Virus record (IMG/VR): IMGVR_UViG_3300005841_000030
Span: 58,195 to 122,194 of that record
Length of the DNA: 64,000 nt
Strand: one strand, 5' to 3'
From: a virus
The notes below the pieces were generated by a model. The model made no database searches and was not told the DNA's origin. It saw only the letters and a program-made list of their open reading frames with translations. Position 1 is the stretch's first letter; every line of letters begins with the position of its first letter. The translations under genes were made by a program, and so were the position numbers. Shown piece after piece: positions 24,106 to 28,989 of the stretch.

Positions 24106-24648
24106 TTATTTCTTGAGTTTTAGGTCTAATCCTTCCCATAATTGACCTTCTCCATTGATAAGTCTATATGTTCTAACATTAGCAAATGTTGTAAGCTTAA
24201 TTCTTTCAAATTTAAGACCGTAATCAGCTTCTGTAAATGCATTAGTTATGTTATTTTCTATTGTTTCAGGAATACAATCAATTAGGTTATTATTACATAT
24301 AAAATCACTCATTTTACCCATAGCAATATTACCTATTGTCATATCTGGCATATAAAGAGTGTTAAATAGCTTAGAAATATTCACAATACTATATCCAACA
24401 CTAGAAGATACAGTAATCGTATGACCATCCTTGGTAGTTAAAGTCTGTATTGGAAGAGTAATTGTTCTTAATCTCTTCTCTTGAACATATATACTATCTA
24501 ATAATGGCAGCTTCAAATAAACCCCTTTATCTAATAATGTAATATGTTTACCAAATCTAACTCTTATTCCCTGCTCCCAAGGCATGACAATCACCCACCA
24601 TGTAAATAGTTTACTTATGTAGTCTATAATTTCTTTAAATATACCCAT
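24106..24648 (-). CDS. SPFH/Band-7 (prohibitin/stomatin-like) domain protein
   Basis: 180 residues from ATG 24648 (MGIFKEIIDYISKLFTWWVI); a TTG at 24708 would add 20 residues and is less likely. A hydrophobic N-terminal segment leads into the SPFH core: VMPWEQGIRVRFGKHITLLD, GVYLKLPLLDSIYVQEKRLR, then LPIQTLTTKDGHTITVSSSV. The order is the same as in HflK/HflC and stomatins. The protein is short and lacks the usual long C-terminal coiled coil. It should assemble at the inner membrane. It may mimic HflKC control of FtsH or organise membrane microdomains; both are inference. Confidence 0.8.
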   Translation of the reverse strand: MGIFKEIIDYISKLFTWWVIVMPWEQGIRVRFGKHITLLDKGVYLKLPLLDSIYVQEKRLRTITLPIQTLTTKDGHTITVSSSVGYSIVNISKLFNTLYMPDMTIGNIAMGKMSDFICNNNLIDCIPETIENNITNAFTEADYGLKFERIKLTTFANVRTYRLINGEGQLWEGLDLKLKK

Positions 24649-24857
24649 GAGTGATAATTGTTTAATAGTTAGTAATAGAGAATATAATGCTATAACAATT
24701 GAATACAACTAGTTTATTTGAATAATCGTTTAAGCGAATATACAGTTATAGTGATAGTACCACAACTCTAAAACACTCAAATCAATTAAATTTCACACTA
24801 TTTTGACATCAAACAGTGTATCACTCAATTAATATGTATATATAATAGAGTGAATAA

Positions 24858-24998
24858 TTAAGTTATCCACTCTAATGCATTATTTGCATCTTCTTTGGAG
24901 AAATAGAAACCAAATATGTCTCCATCTTCATCAATTATGCACCATTCTTCTCCAAGAGGAGAAGTATAATTGTCTGGAATCAAGCTTATTCTCCACAT
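24858..24998 (-). CDS. 46-residue hypothetical protein
   Basis: MWRISLIPDNYTSPLGEEWC, then IIDEDGDIFGFYFSKEDANN and ALEWIT. Acidic, mixed alpha/beta. Isolated between long non-coding stretches (24709-24857 upstream of SPFH holds only AT-rich sequence with a short CACT...AGTG repeat). Confidence 0.5.
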   Translation of the reverse strand: MWRISLIPDNYTSPLGEEWCIIDEDGDIFGFYFSKEDANNALEWIT

Positions 24999-25033
24999 AA
25001 TATTAATAGTTTAATTTACTCCTTATATATAGA

Positions 25034-25065
25034 TGTATAAAAAAGAGGCCATTACAGCCCCTTTT
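25034..25065 (-). terminator. Rho-independent terminator, first of a tandem pair
   Basis: Minus-strand stem AAAAGGGGCT against GGCCTCTTTT with two wobble pairs, loop GTAA-like, followed by six T. No gene ends here. It would stop a transcript coming from the inverted repeat at 25095-25180. Confidence 0.6.
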
Positions 25066-25094
25066 CCATTTCAACCTAAACCCATTTACTACCC

Positions 25095-25180
25095 AAACAG
25101 AATATTCTTTGGTATAAGACCCCTAAAAATAGGTATTGGTATATACAACAAATTACATTTCACCAAATATTATTCTGTTT
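25095..25180 (-). ncRNA. Inverted repeat between two terminators, candidate small RNA
   Basis: A 19-nt arm at 25095-25113 is matched by 25162-25180 (17 of 19 complementary). The 48-nt centre carries a small CCTA-AAAA-TAGG hairpin. The element sits between a terminator for the upstream gene (25196-25223) and another terminator just downstream (25034-25065). It looks like a discrete short transcription unit, though I found no good promoter. A DNA-level site for a dimeric protein is an alternative. Confidence 0.4.
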
Positions 25181-25195
25181 AAGTATAAATAGGTG

Positions 25196-25223
25196 TATAA
25201 AAGGAGAGCATTGCTGCTCCCCT
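25196..25223 (-). terminator. Rho-independent terminator after 25232-25624
   Basis: Minus strand: AGGGGAGCA-GCAA-TGCTCTCCT, a 9-bp stem (one wobble) with a GNRA loop, then TTTTAT. It starts 8 nt past the stop codon of the preceding gene. Confidence 0.8.
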
Positions 25224-25231
25224 CTCGTTAA

Positions 25232-25624
25232 TTACCAAGCCAATTCTTCTGGATTAAGCACTTCAGCTTCAATTGCTGCAACATTAATCTTCTCAACAGC
25301 AATCTCATGAACTCCACCAGTTGGAGGCATTGCTACAAACTGACGCAATTCACCTTTGTCATCTTCTGTTTCAATGACATTCAATCCTGCTAATTGGGAG
25401 ATTGTCAGCTTTTTAGCTCTGAACATCTCACTCACCTGCTTGCTACATGGAACAACAGCAGAATTACCAGCTTTGTTAGTAAGAACAACAACAACTCTCT
25501 TAGTGAGGTCATTGTAATTCTTCCTAAGGAAGCCAATCTTTCCACCTTTTCCAGCAAGATCTTTCACTGTGCCAAGGTCAGTAAGCTCTGCTGTACTGCC
25601 TTCATACTTCTTAAATTCTACCAT
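25232..25624 (-). CDS. Hypothetical protein, probably abundant early product
   Basis: 130 residues: MVEFKKYEGSTAELTDLGTV, a central beta region with KRVVVVLTNKAGNSAVVPCS, an HTH-like helix pair (VSEMFRAKKLTISQLAGLNV) and an acidic tail (IEAEVLNPEELAW). The codons are less AT-rich than those of its neighbours, as in highly expressed genes. It has its own strong terminator. First gene of the minus arm next to the divergent region. A ssDNA-binding or regulatory role would fit its position but is not shown. Confidence 0.7.
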   Translation of the reverse strand: MVEFKKYEGSTAELTDLGTVKDLAGKGGKIGFLRKNYNDLTKRVVVVLTNKAGNSAVVPCSKQVSEMFRAKKLTISQLAGLNVIETEDDKGELRQFVAMPPTGGVHEIAVEKINVAAIEAEVLNPEELAW

Positions 25625-25677
25625 AATACTTGTTTTTAATTGTGTTTTTGTTTTTTAATTCTCATTTGTTCTTAACC

Positions 25678-25709
25678 GGGGAGTGATGTCAACTCCCCAA
25701 ACTTGGGAG
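25678..25709. promoter_or_regulatory. Competing hairpins in the divergent region
   Basis: CTCCCC at 25693-25698 can pair either with GGGGAG at 25678-25683 (6 bp, loop 9) or with GGGAG at 25705-25709. The element is 54 nt upstream of the 25232-25624 ATG, so it may be its leader. The rest of 25625-25850 is AT-rich with no gene and no other feature I can support. Confidence 0.35.
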
Positions 25710-25850
25710 GGGTGGCTTGGTGGAGGTACACTACTCTCTCTTTAACATAAAAAATTCCTTAAATTTGGAAAATTTTTTATTTTTTCCTTCTCTAAAACAC
25801 ATCTCTTCTACTCCAAACTAGATTGATATTCCACCTTTTACAGTCTTATA

Positions 25851-25882
25851 TTTGGAAATGTCAAACCTTTTACATATATTTG
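25851..25882 (+). promoter_or_regulatory. Bacteroides-type promoter reading toward the tRNA array
   Basis: TTTG at 25851-25854, 20-nt spacer, TATATTTG at 25875-25882: an exact match to the Bacteroides consensus. It faces the tRNA genes, but a terminator at 26007-26039 lies between. Confidence 0.65.
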
Positions 25883-25948
25883 TCCCATGTTAAATAATAA
25901 TTTACGCCCCTTACAGCATTCACATTCGCTCCCTAGTTATCTAGTGGA

Positions 25949-26039
25949 GGAGGGGATATTTGTGTTTAATTATAGTTGATTCAGAACAACTTTTTAAAAC
26001 TTCAGAAAACCCCTCCTTAAAACAGAGGGGTTTTTTATT
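25949..26039 (+). promoter_or_regulatory. Attenuator-like leader with competing terminator and antiterminator
   Basis: Terminator: AAACCCCTC (26007-26015) pairs with GAGGGGTTT (26025-26033), followed by TTTATTT. Antiterminator option: GGAGGGG at 25949-25955 is fully complementary to CCCCTCC at 26010-26016 and would remove the terminator's 5' arm. The element lies between the promoter at 25851 and the first tRNA at 26042. It could control tRNA expression or end a short RNA of about 150 nt. The switch is inferred from complementarity alone. Confidence 0.5.
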
Positions 26040-26041
26040 TT

Positions 26042-26114
26042 CTAGGTGTATATCAATTGGTAGATTACCTGGTTTGGGACCAGGAGGCTGTAGGATCATA
26101 CCCTACCATCTAGA
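26042..26114 (+). tRNA. tRNA-Pro (anticodon TGG)
   Basis: Acceptor CTAGGTG/CATCTAG (7 bp with one wobble), anticodon stem CCTGG/CCAGG around TTTGGGA, T-stem GTAGG/CCTAC, discriminator A. First gene of the array; starts immediately after the terminator. Confidence 0.85.
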
Positions 26115-26116
26115 CT

Positions 26117-26187
26117 TTTAATATGGTGTAATGGATGCACATCAGATTTTGAATCTGAGAGTTTGGGATCATGACCCAATATTAAAA
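26117..26187 (+). tRNA. tRNA-Gln (anticodon TTG)
   Basis: Acceptor TTTAATA/TATTAAA, anticodon stem TCAGA/TCTGA with loop TTTTGAA, T-stem TTGGG/CCCAA. Two nucleotides after tRNA-Pro. Confidence 0.85.
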
Positions 26188-26189
26188 CT

Positions 26190-26260
26190 GTGTCTGTAGC
26201 TTAATGTAAAGTCTCACCCTGTGAAGGTGATGGATATGGGGTCGATTCCCATTAGACACC
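26190..26260 (+). tRNA. tRNA-His (anticodon GTG)
   Basis: Acceptor GTGTCTG/TAGACAC, anticodon stem TCACC/GGTGA with loop CTGTGAA, T-stem ATGGG/CCCAT, discriminator C as expected for tRNA-His. The -1 position in the DNA is T, so the extra G would have to be added. Confidence 0.85.
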
Positions 26261-26265
26261 TATTT

Positions 26266-26335
26266 CTTTCTGTAGCTTAAAGAAAAGCGATTGAATACGA
26301 ATCAATCAGATGAGGTTTCGCACCCTCCAGAAAGT
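26266..26335 (+). tRNA. tRNA-Arg (anticodon ACG)
   Basis: Acceptor CTTTCTG/CAGAAAG, anticodon stem ATTGA/TCAAT with loop ATACGAA. The T-arm is slightly irregular (GAGG/CCTC, enlarged loop TTTCGCAC). Expected to be deaminated to ICG to read CGN. Confidence 0.75.
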
Positions 26336-26339
26336 CTAT

Positions 26340-26419
26340 GCTCCTGTGACATATGCAAAATGGTACAGCTACTAGTTTTAGAAACTAGGTTATTATAGGT
26401 TCGAATCCTATCAGGAGTA
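26340..26419 (+). tRNA. tRNA-Leu by anticodon (TAG), but with a short variable region
   Basis: Acceptor GCTCCTG/CAGGAGT, anticodon stem CTAGT/ACTAG with loop TTTAGAA, T-arm ATAGG-TTCGAAT-CCTAT. The anticodon TAG reads CTA (Leu). The variable region is only about 6 nt, whereas Leu tRNAs normally carry a long arm, and the D-arm is enlarged and hard to pair. Charging identity is therefore uncertain. Confidence 0.65.
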
Positions 26420-26422
26420 CAT

Positions 26423-26511
26423 GTCCCTATGGTGAAAATGGCAGCACACGTTAGACTTAAAATCTAAAGCGAAGTAATAGTAGCGTGAAGGTTCGAAGCC
26501 TTCTAGGGATA
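26423..26511 (+). tRNA. tRNA-Leu (anticodon TAA)
   Basis: Acceptor GTCCCTA/TAGGGAT, anticodon stem TTAGA/TCTAA with loop CTTAAAA, long variable arm, T-arm GAAGG-TTCGAAG-CCTTC. Typical class II tRNA. Confidence 0.9.
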
Positions 26512-26516
26512 CATAA

Positions 26517-26603
26517 GGAGGGTATCTGGCTGGATGAAGAGCTTGTCTTGAAAACAAGTAGGTCGGTAATACTGGCTTGTGAGTTCGAGTCTCACATCCT
26601 CCT
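26517..26603 (+). tRNA. tRNA-Ser (anticodon TGA)
   Basis: Acceptor GGAGGGT/ATCCTCC, anticodon stem CTTGT/ACAAG with loop CTTGAAA, long variable arm, T-arm GTGAG-TTCGAGT-CTCAC. The discriminator appears to be T rather than the usual G. Confidence 0.85.
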
Positions 26604-26606
26604 CAT

Positions 26607-26691
26607 AGAGAGTTGACAGAGTGGCTTATTGTGTTTGTTTGCTAAACAAAAGGGTGTAACAGCTCCAGGAGTTCAAATCTCCTACTCTCTT
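26607..26691 (+). tRNA. tRNA-Ser (anticodon GCT)
   Basis: Acceptor AGAGAGT/ACTCTCT, anticodon stem TTTGT/ACAAA with loop TTGCTAA, long variable region, T-arm AGGAG-TTCAAAT-CTCCT. Reads AGC/AGT. Confidence 0.85.
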
Positions 26692-26696
26692 CAAAA

Positions 26697-26782
26697 CTGT
26701 AAGTATCCAAATTGGTGAAGGAGACAGACTGTAAATCTGTTGCCACTGGCTAAACTTGTAAGTTCGAATCTTACCTTGCAGA
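26697..26782 (+). tRNA. tRNA-Tyr (anticodon GTA)
   Basis: Acceptor CTGTAAG/CTTGCAG, anticodon stem ACAGA/TCTGT with loop CTGTAAA, long variable arm, T-arm GTAAG-TTCGAAT-CTTAC, discriminator A. Class II, as bacterial tRNA-Tyr. Confidence 0.9.
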
Positions 26783-26892
26783 CAAAAATAAATTAATAAA
26801 TATTAGGAATTGTAGGTTTTATTTACTACGTTTGTGATATGAAAATAAAGAGTGTTAATAATTCTGAACAAATAGAGACTGAGGAACATATT

Positions 26893-26964
26893 GTTCCTGT
26901 CATCTAATGGCTAGGATATTACACTTTCAATGTAAAAAAGAGGGGTCGAAACCCTCCAGGAATG
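26893..26964 (+). tRNA. tRNA-Glu (anticodon TTC)
   Basis: Acceptor GTTCCTG/CAGGAAT, anticodon stem TTACA/TGTAA with loop CTTTCAA, T-arm GAGGG-GTCGAAA-CCCTC, discriminator G. Preceded by a 110-nt spacer containing TACGTTTG (26827-26834), a possible -7 box without a clear -33 box. Confidence 0.85.
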
Positions 26965-26970
26965 CTAAAA

Positions 26971-27093
26971 ATGAAGAAAGATATTAAGATTAATTTAATA
27001 AAACTATTAGAAGAAAATGGTGGAAAATTTAGTTTTTTCCCAGAATGGACTTTGATAGGAACAGGTAAAGGTAAATTAACATCTATAAAATAA
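26971..27093 (+). CDS. Possible 40-residue protein within the tRNA array
   Basis: MKKDIKINLIKLLEENGGKF then SFFPEWTLIGTGKGKLTSIK. It starts 7 nt after tRNA-Glu and has an ordinary amino-acid composition with a helix and a beta hairpin. A further 28-codon frame at 27100-27186 is weaker. Either may be spacer sequence. Confidence 0.35.
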   Translation: MKKDIKINLIKLLEENGGKFSFFPEWTLIGTGKGKLTSIK

Positions 27094-27210
27094 AGAATTA
27101 TGAAAAGGAATTGGTTTAATATTATATTCACCATGTTTGCGACAAGAGATTGTGGCAAGGTGGGAGTATATTGTTGGAGCCAATAAAAGAATATAACACA
27201 AGTTATAATT

Positions 27211-27240
27211 AAGGCTCCCCAAAAAGGAGCCTTTTTTATT
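27211..27240 (+). terminator. Rho-independent terminator inside the tRNA array
   Basis: AAGGCTCC (27211-27218) and GGAGCCTT (27226-27233) form a perfect 8-bp stem with a 7-nt loop, followed by TTTTATT. It divides the array into an upstream and a downstream transcription unit. Confidence 0.85.
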
Positions 27241-27243
27241 TAT

Positions 27244-27317
27244 GGGGGATCATGTACCAAGGCTGGCGAGATTGCTTTGCAAGCAGACTGAGTAGGATTC
27301 GATTTCCTAATTCTCCA
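27244..27317 (+). tRNA. tRNA-Ala (anticodon TGC)
   Basis: Acceptor GGGGGAT/ATTCTCC with wobbles, anticodon loop TTTGCAA on a 4-bp stem, T-arm TAGGA-TTCGATT-TCCTA, discriminator A. Starts four nucleotides past the terminator. Confidence 0.8.
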
Positions 27318-27323
27318 CATAAT

Positions 27324-27396
27324 AGTTCTGAGGTCAAATGGTTAAGATGTCCCACTGTCTATGGGTACGGAGAGGGTTCAAATCCCTTCAGAACTG
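27324..27396 (+). tRNA. tRNA-Asp (anticodon GTC)
   Basis: Acceptor AGTTCTG/CAGAACT, anticodon loop CTGTCTA on stem TCCCA/TGGGT (end pair mismatched), T-arm GAGGG-TTCAAAT-CCCTT, discriminator G. Confidence 0.85.
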
Positions 27397-27399
27397 CAA

Positions 27400-27470
27400 G
27401 GGTTGTTAGTACAATGGTAGTACGAGTGACTGTTAATCACTGAATGGTAGTTCGATTCTATCACTTCCCT
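27400..27470 (+). tRNA. tRNA-Asn (anticodon GTT)
   Basis: Anticodon stem AGTGA/TCACT with loop CTGTTAA, T-arm GGTAG-TTCGATT-CTATC. The acceptor GGGTTGT/ACTTCCC has two T-T mismatches in the middle, so stability is reduced. Confidence 0.75.
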
Positions 27471-27476
27471 CAATAC

Positions 27477-27546
27477 ACACTTCAGGCTATGGTAGCCAAG
27501 GAGTCTCCAAAACTTCAGGACATCAGTTCGATTCTGTGGAGGTGTG
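27477..27546 (+). tRNA. tRNA-Trp (anticodon CCA)
   Basis: Acceptor ACACTTC/GAGGTGT (7 bp), anticodon stem GGAGT/ACTTC with loop CTCCAAA, T-loop TTCGATT on a weak stem, discriminator G. The anticodon is CCA and not TCA, so it gives no sign of TGA decoding. Confidence 0.8.
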
Positions 27547-27552
27547 CAATAT

Positions 27553-27626
27553 TCCCTACGTAGCTCAACAGGTGGAGCAATAGTTTTGTAAACTGGAGGC
27601 TGTCAGTTCAAATCTGACCTAGGGAT
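27553..27626 (+). tRNA. tRNA-Thr (anticodon TGT)
   Basis: Acceptor TCCCTAC/CTAGGGA (six of seven paired), anticodon loop TTTGTAA on a partly wobbled stem, T-arm GTCAG-TTCAAAT-CTGAC, discriminator T. D-arm GCTC...GAGC is clear. Confidence 0.8.
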
Positions 27627-27663
27627 CATGGTGATAGTACGAAGATATAGGTTATTCTAATAA

Positions 27664-27735
27664 ACTCCTGTAGTTTAAATGGAAAAACTATGCTCTTCTA
27701 AAGCATCATTCAGAGTTCGAATCTCTGTAGGAGTT
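27664..27735 (+). tRNA. tRNA-Arg (anticodon TCT)
   Basis: Acceptor ACTCCTG/TAGGAGT, anticodon stem ATGCT/AGCAT with loop CTTCTAA, T-arm CAGAG-TTCGAAT-CTCTG. Reads AGA, the dominant Arg codon in this genome. Confidence 0.85.
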
Positions 27736-27740
27736 CATAT

Positions 27741-27817
27741 TGAGATGTATCCTCTCACGCTTATATCGTGTAGAAAAGGTAATTGGTCACATAAGGGTTC
27801 GACCCCCTTCATCTCTA
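27741..27817 (+). tRNA. tRNA-like gene without a D-arm (anticodon TAT, Ile?)
   Basis: Acceptor GAGATG/CATCTC with an end T-T, and a perfect T-arm AAGGG-TTCGACC-CCCTT. The only good anticodon hairpin is TCACG/CGTGT around CTTATAT, which gives TAT (reads ATA). Only 7 nt separate the acceptor from this hairpin, so there is no room for a D-arm. About 21 nt lie between it and the T-arm. It is either a truncated, rearranged or non-functional tRNA, or an unusual D-arm-less one. Confidence 0.45.
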
Positions 27818-27867
27818 CAAATTTTATTAATATGGAAACAGATAAAAAAGACTATGAGAAGATTTAT

Positions 27868-27938
27868 TCTCTCATAGCTCAATGGTAGAGCTGGAAGCTT
27901 TTAACTTTCAGATCATGGTTCGATTCCATGTGGGAGAA
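27868..27938 (+). tRNA. tRNA-Lys (anticodon TTT)
   Basis: Acceptor TCTCTCA/TGGGAGA, D-arm AGCTC...GAGCT, anticodon stem GGAAG/CTTTC with loop CTTTTAA, T-arm CATGG-TTCGATT-CCATG, discriminator A. Confidence 0.9.
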
Positions 27939-27943
27939 CATAT

Positions 27944-28016
27944 AGTAACTTAGCTTAGATGGGAAAGCATCTGACTGATATTCAGAAGAGAACAGGATCG
28001 TTACCTGTAGTTACTA
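27944..28016 (+). tRNA. tRNA-Ile (anticodon GAT)
   Basis: Acceptor AGTAACT/AGTTACT (perfect), anticodon stem TCTGA/TCAGA with loop CTGATAT, T-arm ACAGG-ATCGTTA-CCTGT, discriminator A. Confidence 0.85.
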
Positions 28017-28074
28017 CTTAAAATAAATATCATAAATCATTTGGAATTTATGATACTTCTTATTAAATTTGTAA

Positions 28075-28461
28075 ATGCCTATTAAAGACAAAGAAATAAG
28101 AAAAATAAAAAGCAGAGAATACCAAAAGAAACATTACGAAAGTAAGAAATGGTATTATAAGCAAAAAACAAAAGACAGAAAGAAGAACATATTAGATATG
28201 CTTTCTGAATTAAAACAAACTTTAAAATGTAAAAGTTGTGGAGAAGATCATCCTAGATGTTTAGATTTCCATCATAGAAATCCGAATGATAAGAAAATAT
28301 CTATCGCAAGAGTTGCAAATCAAGGATGGAGTTTAGAAAAAATAAAAGAAGAAATAAATAAATGTGATGTTTTATGCTCTAATTGTCATAGAAAATTACA
28401 CTATGAAGAAAATAATGTGGGTAGGGCTAGTGCCCCAGTGAGTCTCATAAGCTCACCTTGA
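28075..28461 (+). CDS. Free-standing HNH endonuclease inside the tRNA array
   Basis: 128 residues. A basic N-terminal helix is followed by CKSCGE, CLDFHHRNP, and VLCSNCHRKLHYE, the zinc-bound beta-beta-alpha HNH core. There is no large recognition domain. The last 15 codons run into tRNA-Met (28416-28485), so the natural C-terminus may be near HYEENN. It lies between tRNA-Ile and tRNA-Met, as expected for a homing gene invading a tRNA array. Confidence 0.85.
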   Translation: MPIKDKEIRKIKSREYQKKHYESKKWYYKQKTKDRKKNILDMLSELKQTLKCKSCGEDHPRCLDFHHRNPNDKKISIARVANQGWSLEKIKEEINKCDVLCSNCHRKLHYEENNVGRASAPVSLISSP

Positions 28462-28485
28462 CAGGAGCGTAACCTGTACCCGCAA
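28416..28485 (+). tRNA. tRNA-Met-type (anticodon CAT)
   Basis: Acceptor TGTGGGT/ACCCGCA (7 bp with one wobble), anticodon stem TGAGT/GCTCA with loop CTCATAA, T-arm ACAGG-AGCGTAA-CCTGT. No GGG/CCC anticodon stem, so not an initiator. Could be Met or a lysidine-modified Ile for ATA. Its 5' half overlaps the reading frame of the HNH gene. Confidence 0.8.
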
Positions 28486-28490
28486 CAAAA

Positions 28491-28565
28491 GGAACATGAG
28501 CTAGTCTGGTGATTCAGCGTGCGCCTGAAGAGCGCAAGAATATGGTTCAATTCCATAATGTTCCA
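28491..28565 (+). tRNA. tRNA-Phe (anticodon GAA)
   Basis: Acceptor GGAACAT/ATGTTCC (perfect), anticodon stem TGCGC/GCGCA with loop CTGAAGA, T-arm TATGG-TTCAATT-CCATA, discriminator A. Confidence 0.9.
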
Positions 28566-28567
28566 CT

Positions 28568-28681
28568 GTATGGGAAGTTGACTAGTGTATAAAAAGGAAA
28601 CTAGAGTCATAGTTAAACTTAAAGGCTTGGCGGTAATTAGCTGTTATACATAGTTCGTCCTAACTAAAACCGCCTCCATAC
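28568..28681 (+). ncRNA. Unassigned structured RNA between tRNA-Phe and tRNA-Val
   Basis: A closing helix GTATGGG (28568-28574) / TCCATAC (28675-28681) encloses a GACTAG...CTAGAGTC-type hairpin (about 28580-28607). A second domain is closed by GGCGGT (28629-28634) / ACCGCC (28669-28674), with an internal TAGTT-CGTCCT-AACTA stem (28651-28666). The last helix abuts the closing helix as a T-arm abuts an acceptor. It has no recognisable anticodon arm. Degenerate tRNA or new small RNA. Confidence 0.45.
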
Positions 28682-28752
28682 TTCAGTAGCTCAGAGATAG
28701 CAGCAACTCCCTTACATGGAGAAGGTCAATGGTTTGATCCCATTCTGAAGTA
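28680..28752 (+). tRNA. tRNA-Val (anticodon TAC)
   Basis: Acceptor ACTTCAG/CTGAAGT (perfect), anticodon loop CTTACAT on CTCC/GGAG, T-arm AATGG-TTTGATC-CCATT, discriminator A. Shares its first two bases with the structured RNA before it. Confidence 0.85.
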
Positions 28753-28756
28753 CAAT

Positions 28757-28828
28757 GCAGAACAGGTGTTGTTGAAGGCACTCCTGACTTCCAATCAGGG
28801 TGGTTGGGTTTGAACCCCAAGTTCTGCA
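28757..28828 (+). tRNA. tRNA-Gly (anticodon TCC)
   Basis: Acceptor GCAGAAC/GTTCTGC (perfect), anticodon stem CCTGA/TCAGG with loop CTTCCAA, T-arm TTGGG-TTTGAAC-CCCAA, discriminator A. Confidence 0.9.
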
Positions 28829-28857
28829 CTTTTGTCAAGTGTTTTTGAAAATAATTT

Positions 28858-28891
28858 CTCCCTGATTACTAGCTAGTTAGGGAGTTTTTAT
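28858..28891 (+). terminator. Terminator after tRNA-Gly
   Basis: CTCCCT (28858-28863) pairs with AGGGAG (28879-28884), loop of 15 nt with an inner ACTAG/CTAGT palindrome, followed by TTTTTA. It separates the array from the virion arm. Confidence 0.7.
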
Positions 28892-28901
28892 TTTAATCCC
28901 T

Positions 28902-28933
28902 ATTGCTTTATAATTAAATTCGTTATAACTTTG
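28902..28933 (+). promoter_or_regulatory. Bacteroides-type promoter before tRNA-Cys
   Basis: ATTG (28902-28905), 20-nt spacer, TAACTTTG (28926-28933). One mismatch in the -33 box. It follows the terminator, and the transcript would include tRNA-Cys and perhaps the virion operon. Confidence 0.55.
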
Positions 28934-28951
28934 GGGATGGGTGGCAGGGTC

Positions 28952-28980
28952 TTGGAATATACCCTAGTTAGATATTCCAA
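28952..28980 (+). promoter_or_regulatory. Perfect 9-bp hairpin downstream of the promoter
   Basis: TTGGAATAT (28952-28960) pairs with ATATTCCAA (28972-28980), 11-nt loop. The 14 bases TATTCCAAATATAA at its 3' side recur at 21263-21276, where they are also the 3' arm of a hairpin. Confidence 0.5.
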
Positions 28981-28989
28981 ATATAAAAC

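Noticed and set aside
24649-24708. TTG start for the SPFH protein
   Set aside because: The ATG at 24648 directly precedes the membrane anchor; the extra 20 residues are from AT-rich DNA with no conserved feature.
26839-26907. 22-codon frame before tRNA-Glu
   Set aside because: Ends inside the tRNA and has no coupling or homology; too short to support.
28490-28690. Group I intron in the tRNA array
   Set aside because: The structured segment at 28568-28681 lies between complete tRNAs and lacks the P3-P7 core; neighbouring tRNAs are uninterrupted.
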